Positions 31,301 to 41,624 of a stretch of 51,687 nt of DNA are shown in pieces (the stretch's first letter is position 1; the number at the start of each line of letters is the position of its first letter). Position numbers and translations under genes: made by a program. The stretch lies in contig CAJINV010000004.1 of NCBI GenBank assembly GCA_905178155.1, positions 9,300,418-9,352,104 on the forward strand, given 5' to 3'. The notes under the pieces are model-generated. The model made no database searches, was not told the DNA's origin, and was given only the letters and a program-made list of their open reading frames with translations. The DNA comes from Amoebophrya sp. A120 (taxonomy: Eukaryota > Sar > Dinophyceae > Syndiniales > Amoebophryaceae).

Positions 31301-34300
31301 TAGGCCGCGATCCAAGCAGGAAAGGCCGGGGAGCGCCTTGAGCAGGTGTGCGTAGCGCACCCCACACAGCCCATCTTTTAGAAACTGGGGACGCTTGTCG
31401 AAAGGGGGGGGGGAGGGGGGAGGTAGGTCGCCAGCAGGCCGCTGACCCCCCTTTCGACACGTCGAAAGGGGGTCCAGTTTTTGCACAGCCTCTTATACCT
31501 CTGGAGGTGACGATGACGATGTTGAAAAAATAGTACGTCGCTGATTATACTTATGCGTCTGCGTGATGTGTTGAAGCCCGTTCTCCTGATTTGCATGAAG
31601 TTGAAAAAAGAAATACGAGCAGAGCTACTAGCTATAGACTTCAACTCGGTGTTCGTGTTCGTATCACAGAAATCAAAATTTTATCACAGCCGCGGCCGCA
31701 GAGCCGGCTGCTCCGGCGTTAGCTGAAGGCGCTCCCACTGCTGCAGCCACAGCAGCTGCCAGCACCGGCGACCAAGTTGCTGACGAAGAACCCGCCCGCG
31801 ATCTGTACGACCCGCTCCACAAGAGATTTGACTCGCAGGAGATGCGAAAATTTTCCGAGATCGGCATTGGGGACGGAATTTTAGAACCGGAGGAGGGGGA
31901 GCAATTTGACGAGCTCGACTACGACCTCCAGGATGTCGACACCTACGCCCGCGAGGGTCTCGGCTCGCTCCTCGACGAGGTCCGCGGGCCGGGCGTTCAG
32001 AAGGAGTACAATTTCAATTTCGAATTCGAAGATGAGGAGCCGGAACGGGAGTTTTACGAATCTTCCGGCGAATCGTCGACCGATGAATCGGAGTTGGAAG
32101 CGGGGTTGCAGAGGTTAATGGGCGGCGACGGCGGACCGGTGCAGGAGCATGTGGAGGAGGAAGATCCGTTCACACAACTTGTCAAAGCCGGTGGGAAAAT
32201 CCCGCGGGACCGGATCTGGGAGTTGCTATCCCACTATTTCGAGGTCGCGGGCCTCGGAGATCCGCGCGACGAGTTGGAGCGGTTGCAAATGAGCATGGAC
32301 AGCACGATGAACCAATCGGTTAACTTTTTGACGAAGAATTGTCAGTCGTTAGCGGACCAAGTCGAAGCGATCGCGTCCAACTGGTTCGACGCCCCATACG
32401 AATCGGCCGAGGACATCAAGAACATGGGGCGAATCCGTGCCGCCGGCGGCGATGTGGAGAAGTACAAAAGAATGATGGCGAAGCGGAAGAAAGAGGAGAA
32501 AAAGACCGCAGCGGCCGACAAGTACCTCGGTGCACCGCATCTAGCGAAACAGCACGAGGTGCAAACGGGGCGGATCACGTATGAAAGCCTCAGGTTGGAA
32601 ATCCTCAAAGTGGAAATGATTTGTAATGCAAAAAAACGAATCCAGTTGAAGCGCCATTTCTAGTCGGCGCATAACAAATTTTCCGGGCACTCAAAGCATG
32701 TCTGTCATGCTAGGTAGGCAAAGGGGTGCCCTTCTCTCGTGCTAATCAGCAGCCCAATTCTGAACCCCTAGCAGGACAATGGTCGGTCTCCATTGTGTCC
32801 TATGCAATACAGTCTTTTTTGCCTTGCATTTCATGCATCACAAATTATTTCCACTTTGACGATTTCCATTCTGAGGCCTTCATATCACGGCGATCGTGAA
32901 CGGGCAGAAGAAGCACACGGAAAGGGTCGTTATCAAAACGAAAAATCCCCCCTCCCCATATCGAAAACGAAACTTGTGATGCGGGATTTGTGTACACAAA
33001 TCGGCTTCGTCTTGCAGTAGAGGACTGCAGACAGATACAAAGCCGGAGTAGGGGCGTTTTGGTGTAGGCGCTTAGGAAGGCAGGCATATCCTCCGTAGGC
33101 CCTACAGCATTACAAATCGCCTGCAGGGCGCAGCGGGGTTTTTGGTTTTGCCTGCTTGCAATACAGAGACGGTTTGTGGATGTGGTCTCCAATCAGCATC
33201 ACAAATTTTCCCCGTTTGGTTTAATGGGGAGGGGGGATTTTTCCTCGCAGTAGTCGTGAGTAAAAACTTCGCGGAGGCGGATGAAAGGATGTGGACTTTG
33301 GCGGAAGCGTTGTGCGATCTACTCGTGCAGGTGAAGCGCAAAGGTGCGGACGGCCGGGCGAAGGCGCGAGAGGTTTTGGGTGGTGGCGAATCGTTTTTAT
33401 CCCCCATGCGGAAGAACTTGCAGTTACAATTGGAGATGGACCCGATGCAACTGCACCCGGGCGCGACCTTCTACTACCGCGCGAGCCCCTCTAGCAGTCG
33501 AGGGCTTGGTAGTCCGAAGAACGCGCACTTGCTGAAGAAAAAGGAATTGCTGGACAGAGTGGCAGATCAAGCGGCGGCCGCGACAAGTCCGGAGAGTTCC
33601 GCGCCGCCGAGTCCGAAGCGGAGGTTATCACCCGAGGACATAATTTTCTTGTCTCTGAGACAGCGTGTGATTCCCAGATCGGAGCGCGAGATTGTGATCA
33701 ATGTCCGGCTCGAACCTCCGGAGAAGGGCACGGTGCGGCCGGCGCCGGACGAGCCGCTGTGGCTGCCCAAATCGCCGGCGAAATCGCCGGAAAAGTCGGC
33801 AAGTGGAACGGCAAGTGTGGCGCAGAGTCCAGCGGGGAAGCCATTGAGTCTCCAGTCCCTTGGCAAAACGGCATCCACCGTGAAATTCATGACTGGTGGG
33901 AAACCCTTCGCGTTCGGCGCGTCACCGACCGCGCCGGCGACCGGGGTGCAGGTGGCCACAGGAACAGCGGCAAATGGTGCAGCAAATACTGCCGACGTTG
34001 CTCCCCCGGCGCCGCGACCTGGCTCTCCGAAGGGAATTCTCGCCTCGCCCAGCGCAAAATCACCGAAGCACCAGAACAGCAGCACCGGAAGTCCGTCAAA
34101 CCGCGGCACTCCAAGTGGTCATCATCATCATCATCACGGCAACCAGCAGCACCAAGAGGCTGTCGGCGCCTCTTACCTTCGCGCCTTGCGTCGCATCGCT
34201 GACGAAGCGACCAACCCCCCGCCGAAGACGAAATTTAGGCAGCAGAGGACGAGGAACAACAATGGGGACTTGGGTTTGTCCGCGGCACAACAATTAACCG

Positions 34301-37300
34301 TGTTGGACCGCTTCCACCGCGGGGAGAAGCAGTTTGTGAAGCTGAAAGACGCGCACTTCTACCCGAGGAACGACCATACGGAGAAGAAGCCGACGATTGC
34401 GGCGATGCTGGCCGGGCAAACATCAACGTACAACTCCGCGACGCAACAACAGTTCAGTGCCACAGGGCGGTCGAGCTCGCAATTCTTGCACACGGCGAGT
34501 ACCACGGTTGCGGACGGGAGGTCGATGTTAACGGCTACTTCTGCAGATAACTTCACCAACTCGCTGATGTCGACTACCGCGATCTGGAACAACCAACAGA
34601 GATCTGTCGACGGAACGAATACAGATGCAGCAGCTCAGAATAACAGCCTGCACCAACAGTCTCAGTCTTCCTTCCGATCGACGACTTTGTCTTCTTCCAT
34701 TCTGCAACCGCAAATGAACAACTCGATGAGCATGACGAATTTCAGCTTCTACGACGAATCCATGCTGTCCGAAAATGATCGGGGTTTATTCGATGACTTA
34801 GAAGAGCAAGAGGAGGACAGTGACGAGGAGAACGAAGTTGCTGCACAGCTGGAAAAGCGGGTGATTGAAAAGCGGAAACGACGAAATTTAGTCAGGAAGC
34901 CAAACTACTTCACGAAACAATCCCGCTGCTTCGAGAACATGCGATCAGCGAGGTCGGCGACACTTTCTTACCCGATCTTCTCCGAGCCGGTCTTATTCGT
35001 CCCCGAGCCCCTGCGTGACAACGTGCAATTGAAAGACGCCCAGATAAGGCGCAGGTTGAGGAAGTACCAAACCGACGGCGCAGCGTTTGGCTTAACAAAG
35101 TTCATGAAGCCGAGGGAAAAGGATAAAAAGTCCGTGAAGGGAATTATGTTCGGACTACGAGTCTCCTCGTTAGTGAACGTCGCAGCAGCGAAGTTCAAGG
35201 CGAAAGGGTTGCTAGACAACACGTACAAGACGGGGCAAGGCGTGTCGCAGTATTTGGATAAGGTGGCGCAGGAAAGGATGAAATTAGAGAAGGAGAAGCA
35301 GGGGAAGCAGGAAAAGCAGGGCAAACCGTCGAAATATGGAACTGTCAGGTTTGAAATCGTCAAAGTTGAAATAGTTTGCCATGCATAAAATGCAGCGCAG
35401 AAAGTGCCTGTCTTGCAGAGTAGGCAAGGGGGGCAGATTGTGTGCCTGTTTCGGGGTAGAAATAGAGCTGCTAAAGTAGCATGGCAAAAGGCGTCTTCCT
35501 TACCCAAACAGCATGACAGACTGGATTTCGGCTCTACCCAAATTTGTCATGCGTCACTTGGCAACTGGGTTGCAACTTTCATCCATTTTCTGCATTACAA
35601 GTTATTCCAACTTTGTCGATTTCAATCCTGACACATCCATACGAAAGCGGACGTGTTTAAAAAGGAAACGAAGATGGCACAGAGCAGAAGGGAGTTACTG
35701 TTATGCATTGCAAAAGTATCGTAGTAGTATAAATTGCATCACAAATTTTGGCAAGAAGGAAATTTGTATATGCTGTTTTGCATTAGGAAAAACATTTCAA
35801 TTTGTCATGCATATTTGCAATTAGTACGAGTACGATACTTTTGCACAGGATCACTGTCGATTTTCGACAATTTCCGGCGGCACAGCAGACGGCTGAACTA
35901 CGAAATGTCGTTGCTCACACCCGACTACTTATTCGACAACGTGTTCCTTTACAGCAATTTCTCCTTCCCGATGCTGCGAAGGAAGGCGATCAAGCAATTC
36001 GAGCGGGAGATGAAATTACGCGTGTACATGCGGAAACCAAGTGAATTGCTGCTGATCCAGAAGAAACTCTCGAGTGGTTTCCGAAGAATGAAGGAAGACC
36101 AGTTGTCGATCGATCACCGACGGATGTTGCGCGACATCGGGCGGATGGGAGACTACAAAGAGTACCGGCAGAGGATATGCAGTGCAAAAGTATCGTACTC
36201 GTATAAATGCATTACAAATTTCCTCAGCATGAGAAAAAAATTTGTAATGCTGATTTACTTTAAGGAAAAGATGCATGATTGCAATGCGAGTGCGATACTT
36301 TTGCACAGGATAGAGGAAGCCGCGGAATGAGTTACCGCTAGATCCGGAAGAGCTCGCGATGTATATGGCGTTCTCAAATGTTACATTCTGCTCAACTGTT
36401 ACATGATTTGTCATGCAAAATGAGCATCAACGTCCACACAGTGAAGCTGCCTCGCATGACAAATTTTGGAAGGGCTAAAGCTAAACAGCATGGGAATCTG
36501 TGCCGAATTTGTAATGCAAGAGTTGCAAGACCCCGATCCGGCCTTGTTTCCTGCCTGTTGCCATTCTTGCATCACAAATTCATGTAACAGTTGAGAATGT
36601 AACAATTGAGAATCCCATAATGTACGAGCAGCAATTTGAGGACGCGCCGTTGATCGATGCCCACCCGAAAATGCCGGACGAGAAGGTCTTCTTCGTGAAA
36701 TCTCGGGCGCAAGCACCCGACTATGGAAGCGTGGTCAGGATTGAAATCATCAGAGTTGGAATAGTTTGTGATGCATAAAATGCAACCAGCAAAATACCTG
36801 TCTTGCCGACTAGGCAAGGGAGGCAGATTGTAAGCCTGTTGAGGGGTAGCAATAGAGCTGCTAAAGTAGCATGAAAAACGGCGCCTCTTTACCCGAACAG
36901 CATTACAAACTGGATTTCGGCTTTACCCAAATTTGTCATGCGCCACTTGCAAACTAGGCGCCAACTGGTATCCAATTTATGCATGACAATATCATTTCAA
37001 GAACTTTGTTGATTTCAATCCTGACACACCCATACCGACCCGTCAGCGGATAAAAACAGCGGGCAGTTGGGGAAACGGCCGGAAAGGATGAAGGACAAAG
37101 AACCCAAAATCCGGTACATTTGGCGGGACAAACCGGACGTGCCGTTGGTGGTTCCGCGGATCGCGAAGGCGGAAATTGAGGAAAAACAGGCGAAACAGGC
37201 GATTGACTACGCGAAGGTGAAGCCGGAGGCGAAGAAGGTGTTGCGGATTCTACACGAGGATATGGTCCCGACCTACTATAAGAAGGAGAAGGAAGCCGAG

Positions 37301-40300
37301 AAAGCGATCATCAAATCCTTGTCCTACCGCGTGATGCGGTCGAAATCCGGATACGACGACGCGTTTTTGTCCGACTTAGACGAGGAGGAGGAAGAGGAGG
37401 AGGACGAGGTGTTCGATGAGGATATGGCTGTGTGAATAAATCACGTTTCTTGCAATGTACGTCAATTTGCCATGCAAGGGTGCTGCCCAGAGAAACAGAT
37501 ACAGGTTCAGGTCAGGAGACTTTGTGTCTACTACTATGTATTGTGCATGACAACTTGATAATTGATAATTGTCCACGTGTAGTACTAGTTGGTGATTTGT
37601 TCACCCCCGATATCCGAAGAGCAGATGCGGTTAGCAGCAGAGGCGGAACAGAAGGCCAAGATATGGGGTTCTCAAACGTTACATTCCCAACTGTTACATG
37701 GATTTGTCATGCGAAAGCAGCATCATCATCCTCACGATCAAGCTGCTCCGCATGACAAATTTGCGAAAAGCCAAACCGCGCCTAAATCTGTGCCAAATCT
37801 GTCATGCAAAAGGCGCAATCTTCCCCCTTTCAGTTTTGCCATTCTTGCATCAGAATACTCATGTAACAGTTGAGAGTGTAACAGTTAAGAACGCCATGCA
37901 AGATGATCGAGAAGTATGGTGCGGACGTGGCGGAGAAATTGCTGAAGGCCCAGGAGATTGAAGTGGTGGAATTCCTGCCGCCGATCGACCCGCGGGAGGA
38001 AACGGATGTTTTCTACTCGAAGTTAACCGCCCACGCCCGGAAAATGGAGGAGGATATGACAGTGCACAACTCCCCCTCCCCCTCATTTGTCATGCAAAAT
38101 CTTAAATCCAGTCGCTCTCGCTGCCTTGTGGCACTGTTTGCATGACAAGTTCTGGCAGTGGCTGCCCAAATAGCACTACACTCCAGTGTCAATTTGTCAT
38201 GCAAAACCGGCATTCTTGCTGATGCTTGTGTTGCCGTTCATGCTATACAAATGAAGGGGAGGGGGAGTTGTGCAAGCTCATAGAGGACGGGGAAGTGTCC
38301 AAATCGAACTGGAAGTACCGGCTGTCCGCGAGTCAGATGATGTATCCTGTGCAAAAGTATCGTACTCGTACTAATTGCAAATATGCATGACAAATGTTTT
38401 TCCGAAGGGAAAACAGCATTACAACACCCTTCTGGCCAAAATTTGTGATGCAATTTATACTAGTACGATGCTTTAGCTTTTGCAATCCATATGATGCGGA
38501 AGAAGGCAAAACTGGTCTCCGCTTTAAACATATCAGATGCAAAAACGCCTGGGTCTGGAAGGATGCGAACTTGTGATGCATAGTACTTGGATCACACAAA
38601 AATCTGTCATGCTTAAACAGGAACGGGAGCTCCTTCTCCTGTCGCCGAAAGAAGGCGTGGAAACCGCCTCAAAACCTTTGATGCTAGGCCTTGCATGGCA
38701 CACCTTCCGTGTCAAGCACACACAGCATCACAAAACTCAGCAATCTTCCAGACCCAGTCATTTTCGCAATGCATAAAACAAAGCGATGTCTACGGACGAC
38801 GGGGAGGAGGCCTACGAAGACGAGGAGACTTATGGGAGTGTCAAGATTGAAATCGTCAAAGTTGAAATTATAGTTTCTCATGCATAAAACCGATACCAGT
38901 CGGAAGCCCACTTCTCAAGCGGCGCATGACAAATTTTCCGAGCACCGGAATCCAATTTGTCATGCTGTTTGGGCAAATAAGACTGCTTTTGTCATGCTAC
39001 TTTAGCAACTCTATTTCAAACCCTAAACAGTCTCACAGTCGGCCTCACTTGCCATCCCGGCAAGAGAGGCACTTCATGCCTTGCATTTTATGCATGACAA
39101 ACCATTTCAACTTTATCGATTTCAATCCTGACGCTTCCATAAGATCGCGGCCGCCAAAGACGCCCTGCTACCCGGAGATCTTGCCGGCAAAGAGTTGAAA
39201 GCGGAGGACAGGAAAGCGGCGAAGGAGCAGCAGAAAGCGGCGGGGGGTCGGGGTGGGCGGATGAAGGTGCCGAAGTTTGTCCGGGAGGGGTTCTTATCAA
39301 GTGCAAAAATGTCTGGGTCTGAGAGAATGCATGTTTGTCATGCTTGTCTGGCATGACACTTAAATCTGTCATGCACGCTACCCAAGAGCTCCATTTTTCT
39401 GTGATGCAGAAACGCAGTTTGTCATGCAGAATAGGCAACACCTACAAGCTCAGAAACTTGTCATGCTGAGCCAGCACTTGTGGCCTCATCATGAGACGCC
39501 ACCCAGCATCACAAGTTTCCAGACATCCAGGGATTTTTACATTTTATAGTTCTACCGTTTTTTGGCCAAGGAGATGGGCGTCGCGAGTTACCGGATTCCC
39601 CGGGACAACTCGGCGAAGATGGTGAAATTGATGTGGAACGTCTACGAGGAATCGTACGCTAGAACGTTGTGGTATCCACAGTAAATTTCCCGTACCGCCG
39701 TACACATGCGGTCTCTGCATGACAAAACTTGGCTTCGATCCTAGTCTAGCATGACAAGTTTTACGCTTCAAATTGGTGAAATTTGTGATGCATCTTGTAC
39801 ATGTGCGGGAAACTTGTATTGCATATGTGGCAGCAGGGCGTGGAAAAATTCGGACCGAAAATCATCGCGACCGCGGTTTCGAACCCGGCGGAGGCGGAGC
39901 ATTTCAAGAAGATCATGATGAAGTATGGGCTCGCGCAGGGGAAGAAACTGCGGGTCGCGATGAGCTCCGCGGGCGTGTTCCAAGACGTCGCGTCCCCGGC
40001 CGTGAAAGCGAAACAGGAGGAAGCTCTCAAAAACGCCACGGAGGACGATGACACGGAGCACAAGGGGGCGGATTTGTCCTTCCGGATGGATTTGCTCAAG
40101 GGCGCGCGGAAAGCGACAAATGAAATCGCCGAGGCGCAGGCGGTATGCACTGCAAAAGTATCGTATTCGTACTAATTGCAGTTATGCATTTACAAACGTA
40201 GGCTGTTAAGGTAAATCCGCATTACAAATTTATTTCGTAATGCTGAGCTCATTTGTATTGCAATTTATACTAGTACGATACTTTTGCAGTTCATAGGCGG

Positions 40301-40359
40301 AACAAACCGCGGCGGCCGAAGCGGCAGATGAGGCTGGGGACGGGGCGGAAGAGCAGTAG
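28309..40359 (+). CDS. Giant gene of unknown function, about 2,189 residues, 17 introners
   Basis: Nineteen exons: 28309-28913, 29071-30158, 31690-32579, 32890-32930, 33258-35334, 35647-35701, 35858-36175, 36318-36363, 36625-36721, 37040-37422, 37621-37662, 37905-38054, 38288-38342, 38497-38530, 38781-38830, 39147-39294, 39554-39672, 39831-40143, 40301-40359. They sum to 6570 nt, an exact multiple of three. The N-terminal 230 residues look like helical repeats (NLAQSYVNRGDTKGLITVTE; LMNKLGEFEKTEQYAKYAIG), perhaps TPR-like. Then comes a 300-residue Ala/Glu/Pro linker, an acidic segment, a Ser/Pro/Asn-rich region with a run of six His, and a charged C-terminal half. Stops at 30167 and 37433 lie in introns, so uncorrected gene finding would break it into pieces. 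I do not recognise the family; a structural or scaffold role is only a guess. That all pieces are one gene rests on frame continuity. Confidence 0.7.
28914..29064 (+). mobile_element. Introner, family B
   Basis: Direct repeat GCACAA (28908-28913, 29065-29070). Excision gives QRDFLHKLSMQFAG. Confidence 0.92.
30165..31493 (+). mobile_element. 1.33-kb non-autonomous transposon with inverted, hairpin-bearing ends
   Basis: Terminal inverted repeats of about 45 bp start GAGGCTGTGCAA and carry, at each end, a perfect hairpin CCCCCTTTCGAC-N2-GTCGAAAGGGGG. TATA on both sides (30160-30163 and 31494-31497) may be the target duplication. The interior has another hairpin (CCGACAAGGAACAAAGCG near 30391) and three copies of a GC-rich repeat. 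No transposase is recognisable, so the element must be moved by another copy's enzyme, if at all. It is unrelated to the introner families: different ends and no internal TTTGTNATGC motif. Confidence 0.85.
31000..31310. repeat. Three subrepeats inside the transposon
   Basis: The block GGGCGCGCGCAGCGCGCCCC followed by GCRAAATTT occurs at about 31010, 31127 and 31264, with related sequence between (ACTAGTTCGCGAA, GCAATGTA). The block is itself palindromic. Confidence 0.85.
32580..32883 (+). mobile_element. Introner, family D
   Basis: Direct repeat ATCACG (32574-32579, 32884-32889). Excision gives GRITAIVNGQKKH. Both ends carry matching changes (CCTCAGGTTGGAAATCCTCA against its complement), so the two inverted ends co-vary. 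Confidence 0.9.
32931..33252 (+). mobile_element. Introner, family F
   Basis: Direct repeat GTCGT (32926-32930, 33253-33257). Excision gives TERVVSKNFAEAD. The right end is decayed after GGGGGGATTTTTCC. Confidence 0.88.
35335..35641 (+). mobile_element. Introner, family D
   Basis: Direct repeat CGAAA (35330-35334, 35642-35646). Excision gives KPSKADVFKKE. Confidence 0.92.
35702..35852 (+). mobile_element. Introner, family B
   Basis: Direct repeat ACTGT (35697-35701, 35853-35857). Excision gives RRELLSIFDNFRR. Confidence 0.92.
36176..36311 (+). mobile_element. Introner, family B
   Basis: Direct repeat AGAGGA (36170-36175, 36312-36317). Excision gives EYRQRKPRNELPLD. At 136 bp it is the shortest complete copy here. 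Confidence 0.92.
36364..36619 (+). mobile_element. Introner, family G
   Basis: Direct repeat ATGTA (36359-36363, 36620-36624). Excision gives EELAMYEQQFEDAP. Confidence 0.92.
36722..37034 (+). mobile_element. Introner, family D
   Basis: Direct repeat CCGAC (36717-36721, 37035-37039). Excision gives RAQAPDPSADKNSG. Confidence 0.92.
37423..37615 (+). mobile_element. Introner, family I (single copy here)
   Basis: Inverted ends TATGGCTGTGTGAATAAATC and GTGATTTGTTCACCCCCGATA, not seen in the other families. Internal TTTGCCATGCA and GCATGACAA words mark it as an introner. Flanking GAGGA and GAAGA (37418-37422, 37616-37620). Removal of 198 nt of element plus repeat keeps the frame (EVFDEEQMRLAAEAE or one Glu more, depending on the cut). 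A TGA at 37433 lies inside it. Confidence 0.72.
37663..37898 (+). mobile_element. Introner, family G
   Basis: Direct repeat CAAGAT (37657-37662, 37899-37904). Excision gives EQKAKMIEKYGAD. Confidence 0.92.
38055..38282 (+). mobile_element. Introner, family H (single copy here)
   Basis: Inverted ends AGTGCACAACTCCCCCTCCC and complement. Direct repeat GAGGA (38050-38054, 38283-38287). Excision gives ARKMEEDGEVSKSNW. Confidence 0.88.
38343..38490 (+). mobile_element. Introner, family B
   Basis: Direct repeat ATGATG (38337-38342, 38491-38496). Excision gives RLSASQMMRKKAKL. Confidence 0.92.
38531..38775 (+). mobile_element. Introner, family A
   Basis: Direct repeat AAACA (38526-38530, 38776-38780). 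Excision gives VSALNKAMSTDDGE. It follows an exon of only 34 nt. Confidence 0.9.
38831..39141 (+). mobile_element. Introner, family D
   Basis: Imperfect repeat AGACT/AGATC (38826-38830, 39142-39146). Excision gives YEDEEIAAAKDALL. Confidence 0.88.
39295..39548 (+). mobile_element. Introner, family A
   Basis: Direct repeat GTTCT (39290-39294, 39549-39553). Excision gives FVREGFYRFLAKEMG. Confidence 0.9.
39673..39825 (-). mobile_element. Introner, family C (reverse orientation)
   Basis: Direct repeat TGTGG (39668-39672, 39826-39830). Excision gives ARTLWQQGVEKFG. The element reads as the reverse complement of the copies at 8462 and 13066 (GCATGACAAAACTTGGCTTC against GAAGCCAAGTTTTGTCATGC). 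Confidence 0.93.
40144..40295 (+). mobile_element. Introner, family B
   Basis: Direct repeat GGCGG (40139-40143, 40296-40300). Excision gives EIAEAQAEQTAAAEA. A GC-AG cut is possible here, a GT-AG cut is not. Confidence 0.92.
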
Positions 40360-41624
40360 TTTAGTACTTCTGTGAAGGTGGGAGCAACAAGCAGACCATC
40401 AATTTTTCGGTAAAAAACCGCCTGACTGCAAATTTTAATGTGATCGAAGTCCGTCTAATGAAATGACAATGCTTTACGCACCATCAAGCCACGAGCGTGT
40501 CGTGCGCTGATGTTTTATCAATCTCATCCTACTAGTAGTGGCAGGATAACTTTTATGGACTTGCAAATAATGTCTTTCAGCAGGCTCTAATACAGGATAC
40601 AGTTGTTATTTCAATTTCATACAGTTTATATATAATCTTTGTTTCATATTCATCGACGTATTATACCATCGTGAATCAGATAGGACGCAGAAAGCTTTTG
40701 CCATCGTGATCGTTTTGTAGACTTCGACTATGCACACGTAAGTACAGCAAGATGTTGCGAACTCAGACCGACTGTTGATTGATCCTTACCGTATTTCCAA
40801 GAACAAGTTTCGAGATTCTGTTCCAGATTGCCAATTGTTTCAATTTACTTCGCATCTATGTTTCAGTCTATTATTTTTCTACTTTACACTTACAGGAGCA
40901 GCGTTTGTTTGAAAGTTTTACAACTAAATTTGTGTTGTGGGGTTAGCTCGTAGGAGAGTTTTGTTTCTAGTTCAAAAATTCAAGTTTGACACTTGTATCA
41001 GGCACTTTGAATTGTTGTACCATCGACTTGTGTTGTTTCAAATGTACACTAATCTCCAGTAATGAAGACCGAGCGACTGCAGGAGCAATGCGGCTATGAC
41101 AGTAGTTGACCACGAAATTTTCTGTATACCAATACTTCTGAAAACCAAAAACATAGATTGCTGCCACTTCTGCTTTTATGGAACTTATCGGAGGTGGTGC
41201 CCTGCTCTGGATGTTGATCTAACCGTGTTTTATTCTTCTCTTGGTAGCCGCAGCCGCAGCTAGCTGCAGGATGATCACGTTTTTTCGTTTCCGATCAAGG
41301 CAGATCCACATTGCACGCACGTACGGTCAACAAGATCATGTTGTGTGCGATCACAAGGGGGTTACCAGGTCATGTGCTTCAGCAGGAGTCTCAGCAGGCC
41401 GCGTGTGAGTAGCTTCCATTCCAGTACCGTGTCTGTGCCTTCAGACTATGATTGAACTTGCTCGGAGGGCATGAACACGATAAGCACAGGAGTTCTCGTC
41501 GGCGCTTTCAATTTACTTTACGAAACCATACTGGAACAAACTGTGTCGTGATAGACCCATATCAAGAGTTTTTGACATTTTCCTCCCACGATAACTACCT
41601 GCTCCTTCGGATAATTTATAAAAG
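40360..41624. other. Intergenic, AT-rich, no gene seen
   Basis: About 1.26 kb between the giant gene and the zinc-finger gene. No open frame with coding character and no repeats. The promoter of the downstream gene should lie at its right end. Confidence 0.6.

Larger units (their letters stand above)
30159..31689 (+). other. Ordinary GT-AG intron hosting a transposon
   Basis: 1531 nt. Donor GCAG|GTATAG, acceptor TTTTATCACAG|CC. It joins two halves of an Ala/Glu-rich segment in frame (EEAAAAAAEPAAPALAEG). Most of it is an inserted element; without that insertion the intron would be about 200 nt. Confidence 0.75.

Noticed and set aside
30165-31493. LTR retrotransposon interpretation
   Set aside because: The ends are inverted, not direct, and there is no primer-binding site, polypurine tract or polymerase frame.
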